Part shown: positions 53,717-64,000 of the stretch, one piece after another
How positions within the stretch are numbered: the first letter of the stretch is position 1
Layout: every line of letters begins with the position of its first letter
Assembly: GCF_001637325.1 (NCBI RefSeq)
Contig: NZ_LRXL01000012.1
Location: 124,001-188,000, forward strand
Source: Cochleicola gelatinilyticus
GTDB lineage: Bacteria; Bacteroidota; Bacteroidia; Flavobacteriales; Flavobacteriaceae
Length of the DNA: 64,000 bases
Direction of reading: 5' to 3'
Program-made: the position numbers and the translations under genes
The notes under the pieces: generated by a model
What the model was told of the DNA's origin: nothing
Seen by the model: only the letters and a program-made list of their open reading frames with translations
Database searches by the model: none

Positions 53717-55651
53717 TTAATCTTGAATAATGAACATGGAACGGCGATTTAATTGATGTTCTTCTTCAGAACATTCAGCATCGTCATCACACAGATTGAT
53801 TAACTGGGACTCTCCATAACCTTTCGCTGAAATTCTAGAACCCTCAATGCCCCTATCAACAATCCAAGATCGAGTGGATTGCGCTCTTCTTTCTGAAAGT
53901 TTTTCATTATATCTGGCAGATCCTCTTGAATCTGTATGTGATTCAATATGTATGACAAGGTCGGGGTACAATCGCATAGCTGCGAGAATTTTCGCCAATT
54001 CGACAGCTGCATCAGGTCGAATATAATCTTCATCGTAATCGAAATATATTGGTTGTAAGCTTAATCGACACCCTAAATCATTAGGTGGACAAGGGTCTTC
54101 TTTTTTTAATTCAAGAATTATGTCTACTACCCCACCTTCATCTGGGGTTTCTACAATTTTTTCTTTAGGATAATAGCTCTTTTTATTTCCTATCACTTTA
54201 TATTTTGTATCACATTCTACAGTAAAGCTAAAGGCAGCATCCTCATTAACGATCACTTTTTCCATTACATTATTGTTCTCATCCAGTAGTGTAACTTCCG
54301 AATTAGGTAACAGTTCATCGGTATCGATATCTTTCACAACACCGTTAATCGTCATGACACAAACCTCTACAAAATGATAAATTTCATCATCGATACTTCC
54401 ACGTCCTCCTGTTCTGTTAGAGGTGAAATATCCGCTTTTGGTACTCTCTTTTGTGATAAACCCAAAATCGTCTTTATTCGTGTTAATTGGTGTGCCAAAA
54501 TTTGAAATTTTATCTACTTTGCCTTCTTCCGTAAGAGGTGCGATATAAACGTCTAAACCTCCATAACCACCATGTCCATCTCCTGAAAAATATAGAATAT
54601 TATTCTCACTAATAAAAGGAAATGTCTCTCTTGCTTTTGTATTGATGAGAGGTCCTAAATTAACTGGTGGACCGTATTTATTATCTCCCACAATATCTAC
54701 ATACCAAATATCAGATCGACCAAATGTACCTGGCATGTCTGAGGAGAAATAGAGACGTTTTTCATTAAGACTTAATGCAGGGTGAGCCACGCTGTATTCA
54801 TTATCATTAAAAGGAATTTCTACTACATTCCCCCATGTATTTTCAGTGGTTTTGGTTGCTCTATACAGTTTTAGACGAATGGTTCTGTCTTTGTCGTGAT
54901 CCTTTCTATTATTTGTGAAATTATTTCGAGTAAAATACATTGTACTCCCATCTTTAGTGATAGTTGAGGATGATTCATGATATTTAGTATTTACATCACC
55001 CTGTAAGGTTTTAACATCGTAAAGTCCTCCTTCTCCATCTACTTTGGCTATAAACAAATCTAAATACGGTAGATTATTCCAATTATGAGTATCGAAATTT
55101 GAGAGATCTTTTGTTGAAGCTGCAAATATTAATTGATCATTATCTGCATATGAAGGACCAAAATCTGAAAATTTAGAATTTATTGCTGCTTCAGTTATTA
55201 CATATTTAAAAGGTTGTATTCCCAAGGTTTTCAAATAAGCTGGATCATTATCGAAAACTTCTACTACCCTATCTTCTCCTCCTTTGGAATAGTAGGTATT
55301 CATTAATTTTTCTGAAGCTTCTAAATCATCAACCGTTTTATAAGATTGTGCTGCCCTATAATAATATTCGGTTTCTATAGCATTTGGATATTTATCGAAA
55401 AGTCTTTGATACCATTTTACAGCACTTCCATAATCACTATTATAATAATAAGTATCTCCTAGTTTTTTCAAAATCTCAGCAGAATCGAACCCTTCATTAA
55501 TAACTTCAAGATAAATTTCTCGGGCATCAATGAAATCATATTTATCAAATTCTTCGTCAGCTTTATCAACTTTATACTTTTGAGAAAAAGAAGAACTTAC
55601 ACTCGCACCAATAAATAATAATAGTAATAGGTATTTTAATTTCATCCACAT
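53717..55651 (-). CDS. OmpA-family protein with TPR and PD40 repeats (644 aa)
   Basis: The domain order is: signal peptide (YLLLLLFIGASVSSSFS), a TPR-like region (ILKKLGDTYYYNSDYGSAV), PD40 propeller repeats (ALSLNEKRLYFSSDMPGTFG), a carboxypeptidase-like beta domain (INGVVKDIDTDELLPNSEV) and the OmpA peptidoglycan-binding domain (HIESHTDSRGSARYNEKLS). This is the PorE/gliding-linked architecture of Bacteroidota. The two Cys in the last loop (NLCDDDAEC) are followed by RRSMFIIQD. It is paralogous to the gene at 55910 and is separated from it by a strong terminator, so it probably has its own promoter. Confidence 0.87.
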   Translation of the reverse strand: MWMKLKYLLLLLFIGASVSSSFSQKYKVDKADEEFDKYDFIDAREIYLEVINEGFDSAEILKKLGDTYYYNSDYGSAVKWYQRLFDKYPNAIETEYYYRAAQSYKTVDDLEASEKLMNTYYSKGGEDRVVEVFDNDPAYLKTLGIQPFKYVITEAAINSKFSDFGPSYADNDQLIFAASTKDLSNFDTHNWNNLPYLDLFIAKVDGEGGLYDVKTLQGDVNTKYHESSSTITKDGSTMYFTRNNFTNNRKDHDKDRTIRLKLYRATKTTENTWGNVVEIPFNDNEYSVAHPALSLNEKRLYFSSDMPGTFGRSDIWYVDIVGDNKYGPPVNLGPLINTKARETFPFISENNILYFSGDGHGGYGGLDVYIAPLTEEGKVDKISNFGTPINTNKDDFGFITKESTKSGYFTSNRTGGRGSIDDEIYHFVEVCVMTINGVVKDIDTDELLPNSEVTLLDENNNVMEKVIVNEDAAFSFTVECDTKYKVIGNKKSYYPKEKIVETPDEGGVVDIILELKKEDPCPPNDLGCRLSLQPIYFDYDEDYIRPDAAVELAKILAAMRLYPDLVIHIESHTDSRGSARYNEKLSERRAQSTRSWIVDRGIEGSRISAKGYGESQLINLCDDDAECSEEEHQLNRRSMFIIQD

Positions 55652-55854
55652 AATTTCTACATTTAATAATCTATAACTTAATTTTTTCCAAATAATAACT
55701 TACATATAAATGATAAGTACTATTAGACATAAAACTAATTATTGAGGAGTACTGATAAATAAATGGGGATAAAATTTACTTAGAGGGGAGAGTATAAAAG
55801 TAATAAAGCTTTACAAAGATGTAAATTTTCAAAGTAATTACTAATGATTATAAT

Positions 55855-55895
55855 TTATTAAAAGCGTTCAATAAAATATCGAACGCTTTTAATAA
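55855..55895 (-). terminator. Very strong hairpin terminator between the two OmpA genes
   Basis: TTATTAAAAGCGTTC (55855-55869) and GAACGCTTTTAATAA (55881-55895) are perfect 15-bp arms. The A/T flanks give a T-rich tract on the minus strand. It begins 15 bp after the stop of the 673-residue OmpA gene. Confidence 0.85.
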
Positions 55896-55909
55896 GTAAT
55901 TTAGAACTT

Positions 55910-57931
55910 TTAGTTTTGAATAATAAACATAGATCTTCTATTTCGTTGATGTTCGTCTTCTGTACATTTAACGCCATCACTACATTTTTCTTGAACAGTT
56001 GCGCCATCATAGCATGCGGATCTAACTTCTCTTCCACATTCATCTAATGTTACACAACGATCTAACAACTGGGTTTCTCCATATCCTTTAGCAGATAATC
56101 TACTTCGACTTATGTTACCTACATTAACCAGCCAATTTAAGGTTGCTTGTGCCCTTTTATCTGAAAGTGTTTCATTGTAACTGTTAGGTGCTCTAGAATC
56201 TGTATGCGACTCTATATGAATGATCAACTCTGGATTTTGTCGCATAGCGGCTGCAATTTGAGCTAATTCAATCTCTGCATCTGGTCGAATATTATATCGA
56301 TCGAAATCGAAGAAAATGGGCTGTAAACACAATCTACAACCAAGATCATCTGGTGGGCATGTGCGTACTAATGGTATAGGCACTACAATTTCACCAGTTT
56401 TATCGGGCGTCATAACAACTTTCTCTCGGGGCTTATAATTAGGTTCATTTGCACCTCTAACCGAATATTGCTTACTACAATCAGCTACAAATTTATAAGC
56501 TGCGTCGGCCCCCACAGTATCTCGCATCACCTCTTTATTATTTTCATCTAAAAGTGTAACGATAGATCCTGGTAACAATGCGTTAGATTCTTCATCGAAA
56601 ACAGTTCCCTCTATACTAATGACACATTTTTCAACAATTCGGTAAATTTGATCTGCGACACTACCTCCTTGGTTATTATTGCCCTCGGCATCTAAACCAC
56701 GATTCGAAGAAAGAAAGCCAATTCCTTCATCATCTTTGACGATAAAGCCAAAGTCATCAAGAACACTATTTGCTGGTTCTCCTAGATTTGAAATCTTCTG
56801 TGGCATTCCATCTGCATCTAAAGGAGTTACGTATATATCGAACCCTCCTAAACCAGCTCGGCCATCACTTGAAAAATATAAATTATTTCTACTTCCTATA
56901 AAGGGGAAAGACTCCCGCGTTTCTGTATTTATTGAAGGACCTAAATTTACCGGAGCACTATACGTGTTATCTCCCGTTATATCCACATACCAAAGATCTG
57001 ACATCCCAATTGTACCTGGCATATCTGAAGAAAAGTAAAGCCGTTTTTCATCTACACTAAGAGCAGGGTGAGCAGTTGAATACTCTTTGCTGTTAAATGG
57101 GAGCTCAACTACATTAGTCCATGTATTATCCCCTGTGAGAGTTGCTCTGTATAATTTTAAACGAATTGTTTTATCTTTATCTTTTCCTTTTTTTCCTTCG
57201 TAAAAATTATTTCTTGTAAAATAAACAGTATTTCCATCTTTAGTAAAGGTAGTAGAAGATTCATGATATTTTGTATTAATATCACCTCCTAAACGCTTAG
57301 AGTTTGATAGTTTTCCATTTTCATCCATATCGGCGATGAACAGATCAAGGAAAGGTTGCTGTGTCCATTCATAAATTTCTCCGCCTTGTGAGTTCTTTGC
57401 TGAAGCATATACGAGTTTATCGAGATAATAGGAAGGACCAAAGTCTGATAAATTAGTATTTACACTCACCTCTTCTAGTGTATACTCTTTAGCCATAAGA
57501 GAGATACTTTTTAGATAATCTGGATCTTCCTTAAAATTCTTTAAAAGCATACCACTTCCTCCTTTTGCAACAAATTGTTCCATCATCGCATCGGATTCTG
57601 CGTACTTTCGTAAACTTTTCAAAGATTGTGCAGCTCTATAGTAATATTCTGAATCGGTTTGGTCGGGAAATTTTTCTATAAGTTCTCCATACCATTTCGA
57701 AGCATTGTCATAATCACTATTCCAATAATAGGTATCTCCTAATTTTTTAAAAATTTCGGCAGATTCGTATCCATCTTTAACTACTTCTAAATAGATCTTT
57801 CTAGCATCTATATATGAGAATTTGTCAAAATTATCGTTGGCTTTCTTTATTTGTCGTTTTTGAGCTAAAGAGGAACAACTAATAAGAACAACAAGTATAG
57901 AGAGGAATATTTTTTGTAATGGTGTATTCAT
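55910..57931 (-). CDS. OmpA-family protein with TPR and PD40 repeats and Cys-rich C-terminal loop (673 aa)
   Basis: The architecture matches the 53717 protein: signal peptide (LSILVVLISCSSLA), TPR-like segment (IFKKLGDTYYWNSDYDNAS), PD40 propeller (DEKRLYFSSDMPGTIG), CNA-like domain (EGTVFDEESNALLPGS) and OmpA domain (HIESHTDSRAPNSYNETLS). The last loop before RRSMFIIQN is about 24 residues longer than in the paralogue and has five Cys instead of two. It starts 12 bp after the PorP/SprF-like gene and is probably co-transcribed with it. The role is likely anchoring the T9SS partner to peptidoglycan. Confidence 0.87.
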   Translation of the reverse strand: MNTPLQKIFLSILVVLISCSSLAQKRQIKKANDNFDKFSYIDARKIYLEVVKDGYESAEIFKKLGDTYYWNSDYDNASKWYGELIEKFPDQTDSEYYYRAAQSLKSLRKYAESDAMMEQFVAKGGSGMLLKNFKEDPDYLKSISLMAKEYTLEEVSVNTNLSDFGPSYYLDKLVYASAKNSQGGEIYEWTQQPFLDLFIADMDENGKLSNSKRLGGDINTKYHESSTTFTKDGNTVYFTRNNFYEGKKGKDKDKTIRLKLYRATLTGDNTWTNVVELPFNSKEYSTAHPALSVDEKRLYFSSDMPGTIGMSDLWYVDITGDNTYSAPVNLGPSINTETRESFPFIGSRNNLYFSSDGRAGLGGFDIYVTPLDADGMPQKISNLGEPANSVLDDFGFIVKDDEGIGFLSSNRGLDAEGNNNQGGSVADQIYRIVEKCVISIEGTVFDEESNALLPGSIVTLLDENNKEVMRDTVGADAAYKFVADCSKQYSVRGANEPNYKPREKVVMTPDKTGEIVVPIPLVRTCPPDDLGCRLCLQPIFFDFDRYNIRPDAEIELAQIAAAMRQNPELIIHIESHTDSRAPNSYNETLSDKRAQATLNWLVNVGNISRSRLSAKGYGETQLLDRCVTLDECGREVRSACYDGATVQEKCSDGVKCTEDEHQRNRRSMFIIQN

Positions 57932-57943
57932 ATTAATTATATT

Positions 57944-58894
57944 TTAGAAGAACCTTGGTGTTAGTACGCGTTCTGGTTGTTTAAACAACTCAAAACGTAA
58001 AAAGACTTCGTAAGATCCATCACTATACCGCTCAATGTCGGTTGTTTGATAGTCGTAACCAAAGCCAATAAATATTTGATCTGTTGCCTGAAAACCGACC
58101 ATAGCTGTTACAGCAGCACTCCATCGGTATGCTGCCCCAAGTGTAAGTTTATCATACAATAGAAAGTTGGCAGAAGCATCCCACTGTAGTGGAGAACCAC
58201 TTACTGCTTTCACTAATGTAGCCGGCTTAAATTTTACTGCGTCACTTATATCGAACACATACCCTGCAATTAAGAAATAGTGTAGTCTTTCAGCAGCAGT
58301 AGTTTCTATATCCAGATTATCTAAGTCGTTAATTACGTTTTCATTAAAATGATTGGTAGTAAGAAAGTTAGGAACAGAAAGTCCTGCATAAAATTTATCG
58401 GTATTATAATATACCCCAGCACCAATTTGAGGCTGTAACTTATTATCTATGTTATTTTGAAACCTTGGATCATTTTGATCGAAAATATTAAGTTTGGTAT
58501 AATCTACATCTAATAAATCGAGACCTGCTTTTAATCCAAAAGAAACTTCTCCAGTTTCTGAAGTACTAATACTATAGGAGTAATCTACATTGATATTAGA
58601 TTCGATTGCAGGACCTAATTCATCATGGACTATAGAGAGTCCTAGACCCATGTTTTCTAAAGCTCCTATTGGAGAATTCACTGTAAATGTTCCCGTTTGT
58701 GGTGCACCTTCAAAGCCAACCCATTGTGATCGAAGTAATAGACCAAAATTGAGTGCGTCTCTAGAACCAGCATACGCAGGATTAACTACTTGTGTATTGT
58801 ACATATACTGCGTGTACTGTGGGTCCTGTTGTGCATTACTTGAAAACGTACCAAGTAAAACCAAAATTATAATTGCTAAATAACTGTGTTTCAT
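57944..58894 (-). CDS. PorP/SprF family T9SS outer-membrane protein (316 aa)
   Basis: The signal peptide is followed by QDPQYTQYMYNTQVVNPAYA, the hallmark of PorP/SprF proteins, then LNFGLLLRSQWVGFEGAPQT and a predicted beta-barrel ending FELFKQPERVLTPRFF. SprF-like proteins serve the secretion or surface attachment of a specific large partner, usually a type B CTD adhesin encoded next to them. Here it lies 53 bp downstream of the giant adhesin gene, with a hairpin in between, and 12 bp upstream of an OmpA gene. Confidence 0.92.
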   Translation of the reverse strand: MKHSYLAIIILVLLGTFSSNAQQDPQYTQYMYNTQVVNPAYAGSRDALNFGLLLRSQWVGFEGAPQTGTFTVNSPIGALENMGLGLSIVHDELGPAIESNINVDYSYSISTSETGEVSFGLKAGLDLLDVDYTKLNIFDQNDPRFQNNIDNKLQPQIGAGVYYNTDKFYAGLSVPNFLTTNHFNENVINDLDNLDIETTAAERLHYFLIAGYVFDISDAVKFKPATLVKAVSGSPLQWDASANFLLYDKLTLGAAYRWSAAVTAMVGFQATDQIFIGFGYDYQTTDIERYSDGSYEVFLRFELFKQPERVLTPRFF

Positions 58895-58910
58895 AGTTAC
58901 ATATTTTAAA

Positions 58911-58935
58911 CCCGGGAAGGAATTTGCTTCCCGGG
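58911..58935 (-). promoter_or_regulatory. Hairpin between giant adhesin and porP-like gene
   Basis: CCCGGGAAG (58911-58919) and CTTCCCGGG (58927-58935) form a perfect 9-bp GC-rich stem. On the minus strand it is followed by TTTAAAATAT, a weak T tract. It may attenuate or stabilise the transcript and so set the ratio of adhesin to partner. Confidence 0.55.
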
Positions 58936-58947
58936 ATTTTGATTCTT

Positions 58948-61900
58948 CTATCGATTAATGTATAAGTATCCTGAATTTTTAAGAGTCTCTCCATTAACAG
59001 GTTCGGTTCTTACTAATACATAGTAATAGGTTCCTGTTGGAAGTTCTTCTCCTTCTCTTATCGTTGATCTACCATTCGAGATACCTTCAAAGACATTTTG
59101 TTTACCATCGGTTCCACCATATCCATCAGTTTCCCATACAAGTACACCCCATCTGTTAAAGATCTTCATGTTGTTATCTGGGAAGTTTTCAATTCCCATT
59201 ACATTGAAGAAATCGTTAAGACCATCACCATCTGGTGTAATACCATTGTAAATTACTAAGTCATCTTCACCCCCAACACCTGGAATAATTGTAACGGTAG
59301 GATCATCTGGTTCACCATCACCTTCAAGATCTTCGTTTGTTCCGTTATTAGGATCATCTGAAAGATCTGTAACTCCTTCGTCTGAAATTGCTAAAGCTTG
59401 ATTTACAACCTCAAGATTATCAATATCCTCCTGAGTTATGGTATAGACGGCTGTAAATGTGCTATCATCTACTTCACCTGGTAACAATACCGCTATTGGT
59501 CCTCCCATTAGTTCAATACCCGGAAGTTCATCTTCAATAACAATGTTTGTTAGTGTTACATCTCCAGTGTTGGTTACAATAAATTGGTAATCTATATGCT
59601 CTCCAACTTCAGAGAAACCGTCTCCATTATCGTCTCTAAACAATCCAATTTTCTGAACTTCCATCATTGGCATATTACAGATTCCAGTTACTGTTGGAGC
59701 ATCTGCCGTATACGATGTTGGATGAGATAAATCGGTTACTGCTTCGTTATCGGACACAGTGAATGCATTTGCTGTAGCCTGATTTACGATTTCTCCCGCA
59801 TCTACATCAGCTTGCGTAACGACATATTCTGCTGTATATGTCCAAGTCTCATCGAAATCTAATACATCATCACCGTCGGTATCTCCATCAACGAATTCGA
59901 TAGTCACTACCGGATTCGGAGCTTCTAACAATGGATCTGTTATAGAAATGTTTGTTAACTCTCTGTTTCCAGTATTTCTCACGCTAAACGTATAGGTAAC
60001 AGTTTCATCAACATCTGCACAACCATCTCCATTATCATCGTTGATTGTTGCTGATTTTACAATTCCTATTGTATTACACTGAGAAAGATCGGTTTCAGTA
60101 GGATTATTATCAAACTCACTCACTGGGTCTGAAAGATCCGTTATTTCGGTAATTCCATCAGGAAGTGTTGCCGTAACAGTCGCTTGATTTATAACCAATC
60201 CTGCATCAATATCAGCTTGTGTAATTGTATACACTGCTGAGAAAGAAGTATCATCGTTAGTTTGCGGCGCAAGAGTTATTGGACCTCCTAATACAGCTAC
60301 TAAATCATCAGTGATAGTTATGTCTGACAATGTTATGTTTCCTAAATTAAATACTGTGAATGAGTATAGAATTTCTTCACCAACATTTGCACAACCATCT
60401 CCATTATTGTCCATAAACTGTCCTTCTTTGATAAGACCTACAAATGGAGTTTGACAAAGCTCAACAATAGTTGGAGCATCATCTGTATATAATGTCGGAT
60501 GAGATAAATCACTTGCTACTTCATCCGCAGGAGAAAGTCCTGTAGCTGTTGCTTGATTTATTACTTCACCAGCATCAATATCCGCTTGAGTAAGTACATA
60601 ATCTGCAGTATAAGTCCAGATTTCATCATCCTCTAAGATGTCATTTGCATTTGTATCACCTCCTACAAAATCGATAGGTACTACTGGATTTGGTGCTTCC
60701 AATAATGGATCTGTCAATTCTATAGTATCTAATGGAACATCGCCAAGGTTTCGAACCATGAATGTATAGGTAACAATATCACCCACATTAGGACATCCAC
60801 CACCGAATCCATCTACCAACTCTCCTTCTTTCACAATTGCGATTGATGGGTTTGGTGTATCGATAATAGTAATGTAAACCGTTGCTTGATCTGTTGCAAC
60901 ATCAGCATTATCATCTTCTATTGCGTATACAAATTGATCGGTTCCTGTGAAGTCTGCATTTGGTGTGTATGTAAAACTTCCGTCAGGATTTATTACAACC
61001 GTACCATTTGATGGACCACTCACTGGAGACAATGTAACATCTACAATTTGAGTATCCCCTTCTGGATCGTTATCGTTATCTAATACATTACCAGTAATAT
61101 CTGTATTGAATTCACCATTATAAGCATCATCGTTTGCTACAGTAATATTTCCATTATCAGGAATGATCTGGATGTATACTGTCGCTGTATCACACAATGC
61201 AGGCGTTCCATTGTCACAGATTGTATATTCAAAACTATCCTCTCCTGAATATCCAGGGTTTGGTGTATATGTATACGTTCCGTCGGTATTTACTACTACT
61301 GTACCATTAGATGGTTGAGTATTATCAGTAACTGTTATTGGGTCACCATCAGGATCAAAATCATTTGAAAGAACAGTTCCCGTTACTGGTACGTCTATTT
61401 CAGTAACATTTGTATCGTTATTTGCGATTGGCGGATCGTTCGCTGCAAGTGGATCTCCAATTACTTCAATAGTAACTGTTGCTTGATCACATGCGATCGG
61501 GTTTCCTGCATCACAAACTTCATATATAAATACATCCTCCCCTACAAAGTCGGTGTCTGGTGTATATGTATAAGTTCCGTTAGGATTCAATACAAGTGTT
61601 CCGTTTGTAGGACCACTAACTAAAGTAACTGTTTCTGTTCCTTCAGGACCATCAATGTTATCATCATTTGTTAGAACGTTTCCATCTACTGGAAGGTTTA
61701 CAAAAGTATCGTTAATGTCATCGATTGCTAAAATCTCATTTCCATTAGAAGCTGCAATTGTGATGTACACGGTAGCTTGATCTGTTGCTATAGGACCTCC
61801 ATTATCTTGAATTGCATATACAAATTGATCTGTTCCAAAGAAACCAGGATTCGGGGTATATTCAAATTCACCGTCCGCTGTTATAATCACAGTTCCACTT

Positions 61901-64000
61901 GTAGGACCGCTTACAGGTGTTAATGCAACATCTACTGTTTGAAGATTTCCTTCTGGGTCTGAATCATTATCCAAAACATTTCCTGCAATTACCATATCTA
62001 AAATACCGTTATAGGCATCGTCGTTTGCTATCGTAATATTTCCGGTATCTGGAATTACCGTAATTGTTACTGTAGTGGTATCACATAATGCTGGAGTTCC
62101 ATTATCACAAATTGTATACTCAAAGCTATCTTCTCCTTCAAAACCGGTATTCGGTGTATAGGTGTAGCTTCCGTCAGGATTCAATACGACAGTACCATTG
62201 GATGGCTGTGTATTTCCTGTTATTGTAATTGGGTCTCCATCAGGGTCGAAATCGTTTGGCAATACATTTCCATCGATAGGTACACCTACTTCAGTAGTGT
62301 TTGTGTCTGCATTCGCAATTGGCGCCTCATTTGCAGGCGAATTAATCGGAAGGATCTCAATATAAACTGTTGCAGTATCACATGCTACCGGGTTACCAGC
62401 ATCACATATTTGATATACAAAAGTATCTTCACCTATATAACCTGAGTTTGGAGTGTATGTATATGTTCCGTCAAGATTTAATACTACTGTACCATTTATT
62501 GTTCCAGTTATTAGAGTGAATTCTTCTGTACCGTCAGGACCATCAGGATTCTCATCATTAGTACTAACATCTCCACTTACAGGAAGATCTATATACGTGT
62601 TGTTGATATCATCGATTGCTAAAATTTCATTACCTGCTCCATTAGGTGGAATAGTAATATAAACTGTTGCTTGATCACATGCACTTGGTGTACCATCATC
62701 ACACACTTCATATACAAACTGATCCGTACCAGTTGCACCAGGGTTTGGAGTGTATACAAATGTTCCGTCAGCATTCAGTACGACAGTACCGTTACTTGGC
62801 CCACTTACAGGAGTGGTATTGACCATTTGTGTATCACCCTCTGGATCATTGTCGTTATCTAATACATTACCTGTGATATCTTCATCAGGTAACCCATTGT
62901 ATGCATCATCGTTCGCTACTGTGATGTTTTCACCATCATTATCGACAATTGTAATAATTACTGTAGCAGTATCGCATAGTGCAGGGGTACCATCATCACA
63001 GATTGTGTACTCAAAGGTATCCTCGCCAGTATATCCTGGGTTTGGAGTATACGTGTACGTCCCGTCAGGATTCACAACAACAGTTCCGTTAGCAGGATCC
63101 GTATTATCTGTAACTATAATTTCATCCCCATCAGGGTCAAAATCATTTGAGATTACGGTACCATTCACTGGCACATCAACTTCGGTAACATTTGTATCTG
63201 CATTTGCAACTGGTGGCTCATTTCCAGGCGTTGTATCCGGTAATATTTCAATATAAACCGTTGCTTGATCACATGCTATTGGGTTTCCACCATCACACAC
63301 TTCATAGACAAAGGTATCCTCGCCTACATAATTCGCATTCGGAGTGTACGTGTACGTTCCATCAGGATTTAAAGTTACAGTTCCCTCTGAAGGAGCTGTT
63401 ACAAGCGTGTAGACTTCAGTTCCAGCAGGACCATCAGTATTATCATCGTTCGTACCCACATCTCCACTTACAGGAGTATTGACATAGGTATTATTGATAT
63501 CATCGATCGCTAAGATCTCATTTCCATCTCCATTTGGTGAAATAGTAATATAAACTGTTGCTTGATCTGTAGCTATAGGCCCACCATTGTCTTGAATTGC
63601 ATATACAAACTGATCTGTCCCAGTATATCCATCATTCGGAGTATATGTAAAAGTTCCATCTTCATTAATAACGATACTTCCATTTGAAGGTCCGCTAACT
63701 GGACTTAATATAACATTTACTACTTGAAGGTTACCTTCAGGGTCAGAATCATTATCTAACACATTACCAGTGATGTCTTCATTCGGTAAACCATTATAAG
63801 CATCATCATTTGCTATAGTTATATTTCCTGTATCTGGAATCACGGTTATTGTAACCGTAGCAGTATCGCATAAAGCAGGGTTTCCATTATCACAAATTGT
63901 GTATTCAAAACTATCCTCTCCTTCAAATCCAGTATTTGGAATATATGTGTATGTTCCGTCAGGATTCATAACAACAGTTCCGTTAGCAGGATCCGTATTG
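58948..64000 (-). CDS. Giant repetitive adhesin with gliding-motility type B C-terminal domain (partial, over 1680 aa)
   Basis: The frame is open to the right edge; the true start is outside the window. About ten Ig/cadherin-like units of roughly 98 residues occur first, for example [20 protein letters not shown] and [20 protein letters not shown]. Four DUF11-like units follow ([19 protein letters not shown] and similar, about 60860 to 59290). The end, from [20 protein letters not shown] through [12 protein letters not shown] to SGYLYINR, is a T9SS type B sorting domain. The protein should be secreted and surface-linked, resembling SprB-type adhesins. The PorP/SprF-like and OmpA genes downstream fit its export and attachment. 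Confidence 0.9.
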   Translation of the reverse strand, partial: NTDPANGTVVMNPDGTYTYIPNTGFEGEDSFEYTICDNGNPALCDTATVTITVIPDTGNITIANDDAYNGLPNEDITGNVLDNDSDPEGNLQVVNVILSPVSGPSNGSIVINEDGTFTYTPNDGYTGTDQFVYAIQDNGGPIATDQATVYITISPNGDGNEILAIDDINNTYVNTPVSGDVGTNDDNTDGPAGTEVYTLVTAPSEGTVTLNPDGTYTYTPNANYVGEDTFVYEVCDGGNPIACDQATVYIEILPDTTPGNEPPVANADTNVTEVDVPVNGTVISNDFDPDGDEIIVTDNTDPANGTVVVNPDGTYTYTPNPGYTGEDTFEYTICDDGTPALCDTATVIITIVDNDGENITVANDDAYNGLPDEDITGNVLDNDNDPEGDTQMVNTTPVSGPSNGTVVLNADGTFVYTPNPGATGTDQFVYEVCDDGTPSACDQATVYITIPPNGAGNEILAIDDINNTYIDLPVSGDVSTNDENPDGPDGTEEFTLITGTINGTVVLNLDGTYTYTPNSGYIGEDTFVYQICDAGNPVACDTATVYIEILPINSPANEAPIANADTNTTEVGVPIDGNVLPNDFDPDGDPITITGNTQPSNGTVVLNPDGSYTYTPNTGFEGEDSFEYTICDNGTPALCDTTTVTITVIPDTGNITIANDDAYNGILDMVIAGNVLDNDSDPEGNLQTVDVALTPVSGPTSGTVIITADGEFEYTPNPGFFGTDQFVYAIQDNGGPIATDQATVYITIAASNGNEILAIDDINDTFVNLPVDGNVLTNDDNIDGPEGTETVTLVSGPTNGTLVLNPNGTYTYTPDTDFVGEDVFIYEVCDAGNPIACDQATVTIEVIGDPLAANDPPIANNDTNVTEIDVPVTGTVLSNDFDPDGDPITVTDNTQPSNGTVVVNTDGTYTYTPNPGYSGEDSFEYTICDNGTPALCDTATVYIQIIPDNGNITVANDDAYNGEFNTDITGNVLDNDNDPEGDTQIVDVTLSPVSGPSNGTVVINPDGSFTYTPNADFTGTDQFVYAIEDDNADVATDQATVYITIIDTPNPSIAIVKEGELVDGFGGGCPNVGDIVTYTFMVRNLGDVPLDTIELTDPLLEAPNPVVPIDFVGGDTNANDILEDDEIWTYTADYVLTQADIDAGEVINQATATGLSPADEVASDLSHPTLYTDDAPTIVELCQTPFVGLIKEGQFMDNNGDGCANVGEEILYSFTVFNLGNITLSDITITDDLVAVLGGPITLAPQTNDDTSFSAVYTITQADIDAGLVINQATVTATLPDGITEITDLSDPVSEFDNNPTETDLSQCNTIGIVKSATINDDNGDGCADVDETVTYTFSVRNTGNRELTNISITDPLLEAPNPVVTIEFVDGDTDGDDVLDFDETWTYTAEYVVTQADVDAGEIVNQATANAFTVSDNEAVTDLSHPTSYTADAPTVTGICNMPMMEVQKIGLFRDDNGDGFSEVGEHIDYQFIVTNTGDVTLTNIVIEDELPGIELMGGPIAVLLPGEVDDSTFTAVYTITQEDIDNLEVVNQALAISDEGVTDLSDDPNNGTNEDLEGDGEPDDPTVTIIPGVGGEDDLVIYNGITPDGDGLNDFFNVMGIENFPDNNMKIFNRWGVLVWETDGYGGTDGKQNVFEGISNGRSTIREGEELPTGTYYYVLVRTEPVNGETLKNSGYLYINR
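60860..64000 (-). repeat. Higher-order repeat of three Ig-like units, period 891 bp
   Basis: The same TTTGT(A/G)TC landmark lies at 61409, 62300 and 63191, exactly 891 bp apart. Each period holds three unit types: A (starting ANADTN), B (VANDDAYNG or IANDDAYNG) and C (LAIDDIN). B-unit landmarks at 61123, 62014, 62902 and 63799 differ by 891, 888 and 897. The array continues past the right edge. Confidence 0.85.

Noticed and set aside
62453-63482. Several plus-strand frames opposite the giant adhesin
   Set aside because: They arise from the repetitive adhesin sequence read on the other strand; they repeat with the same 891-bp period and have no domain content.
60860-64000. CRISPR array
   Set aside because: Repeats are long, degenerate and encode an open protein frame; there are no short identical repeats with unique spacers.

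Overview
The window reads as chromosomal DNA of a marine-type member of the Flavobacteriaceae (Bacteroidota). It is AT-rich. It carries several secreted proteins with type IX secretion (T9SS) sorting domains, a PorP/SprF-like protein beside a giant type B adhesin, lipoproteins with a C-S-(D/E)-(D/E) start, and the Bacteroidota gene order rpmB-rpmG-DUF4295-ftsY-rimO. Candidate promoters fit the Bacteroidota pattern TTG-N18-21-TAnnTTTG. I see no tRNA, rRNA, CRISPR array, insertion sequence or integrase.

Region 1 (1-10.1 kb, nearly all minus strand) is mostly housekeeping: a cut-off AraC-like regulator, a glycosyltransferase, a BNR/sialidase-like lipoprotein, rimO, a SET-domain protein, ftsY, DUF4295, rpmG, rpmB, cinA, an Hpt protein, an FAH-family hydrolase and a DnaQ-like exonuclease. 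Region 2 (10.1-15.3 kb) holds a periplasmic glutaredoxin-like protein and a recent tandem duplication. Two leucine-rich-repeat lipoproteins share an almost identical first third but have different repeat domains, and a 177-bp copy of the 3' end of the neighbouring acyltransferase (E2) gene lies between them. Region 3 (15.4-31 kb) has a GT2 transferase, recR, a T9SS BNR protein, a sodium:solute symporter, a CoA-binding protein, fabH, a frameshifted S9 peptidase, a YD-repeat lipoprotein, a UbiB-like kinase with a TetR regulator, and htpG.

Region 4 (31-41.6 kb) is a secretion block: an M36 metalloprotease and a 1792-residue Calx-beta protein, both with T9SS type A tails, flank a small phage-tail-collar protein. 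Each of the three has its own terminator. Region 5 (41.7-53.6 kb) contains small lipoproteins, DoxX-like membrane proteins, AlkB, an S1/P1 nuclease, a compact SPFH / membrane protein / hydrolase / ribbon-helix-helix cluster, a DUF819 transporter, and the idi-queD-bcp-manA group. Region 6 (53.7-64 kb) is a T9SS surface locus read right to left: a giant adhesin open at the right edge, built of about ten Ig/cadherin-like units in an 891-bp higher-order repeat plus four DUF11-like domains and a gliding-motility C-terminal domain, then a PorP/SprF-like protein and two OmpA/PD40/TPR proteins.

The most unusual points are the chimeric LRR lipoprotein duplication, the SPFH-RHH cluster, the giant repeat adhesin with its partner genes, and the His- and Cys-rich BNR lipoprotein. 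None of these is proven to be a new system by sequence alone.
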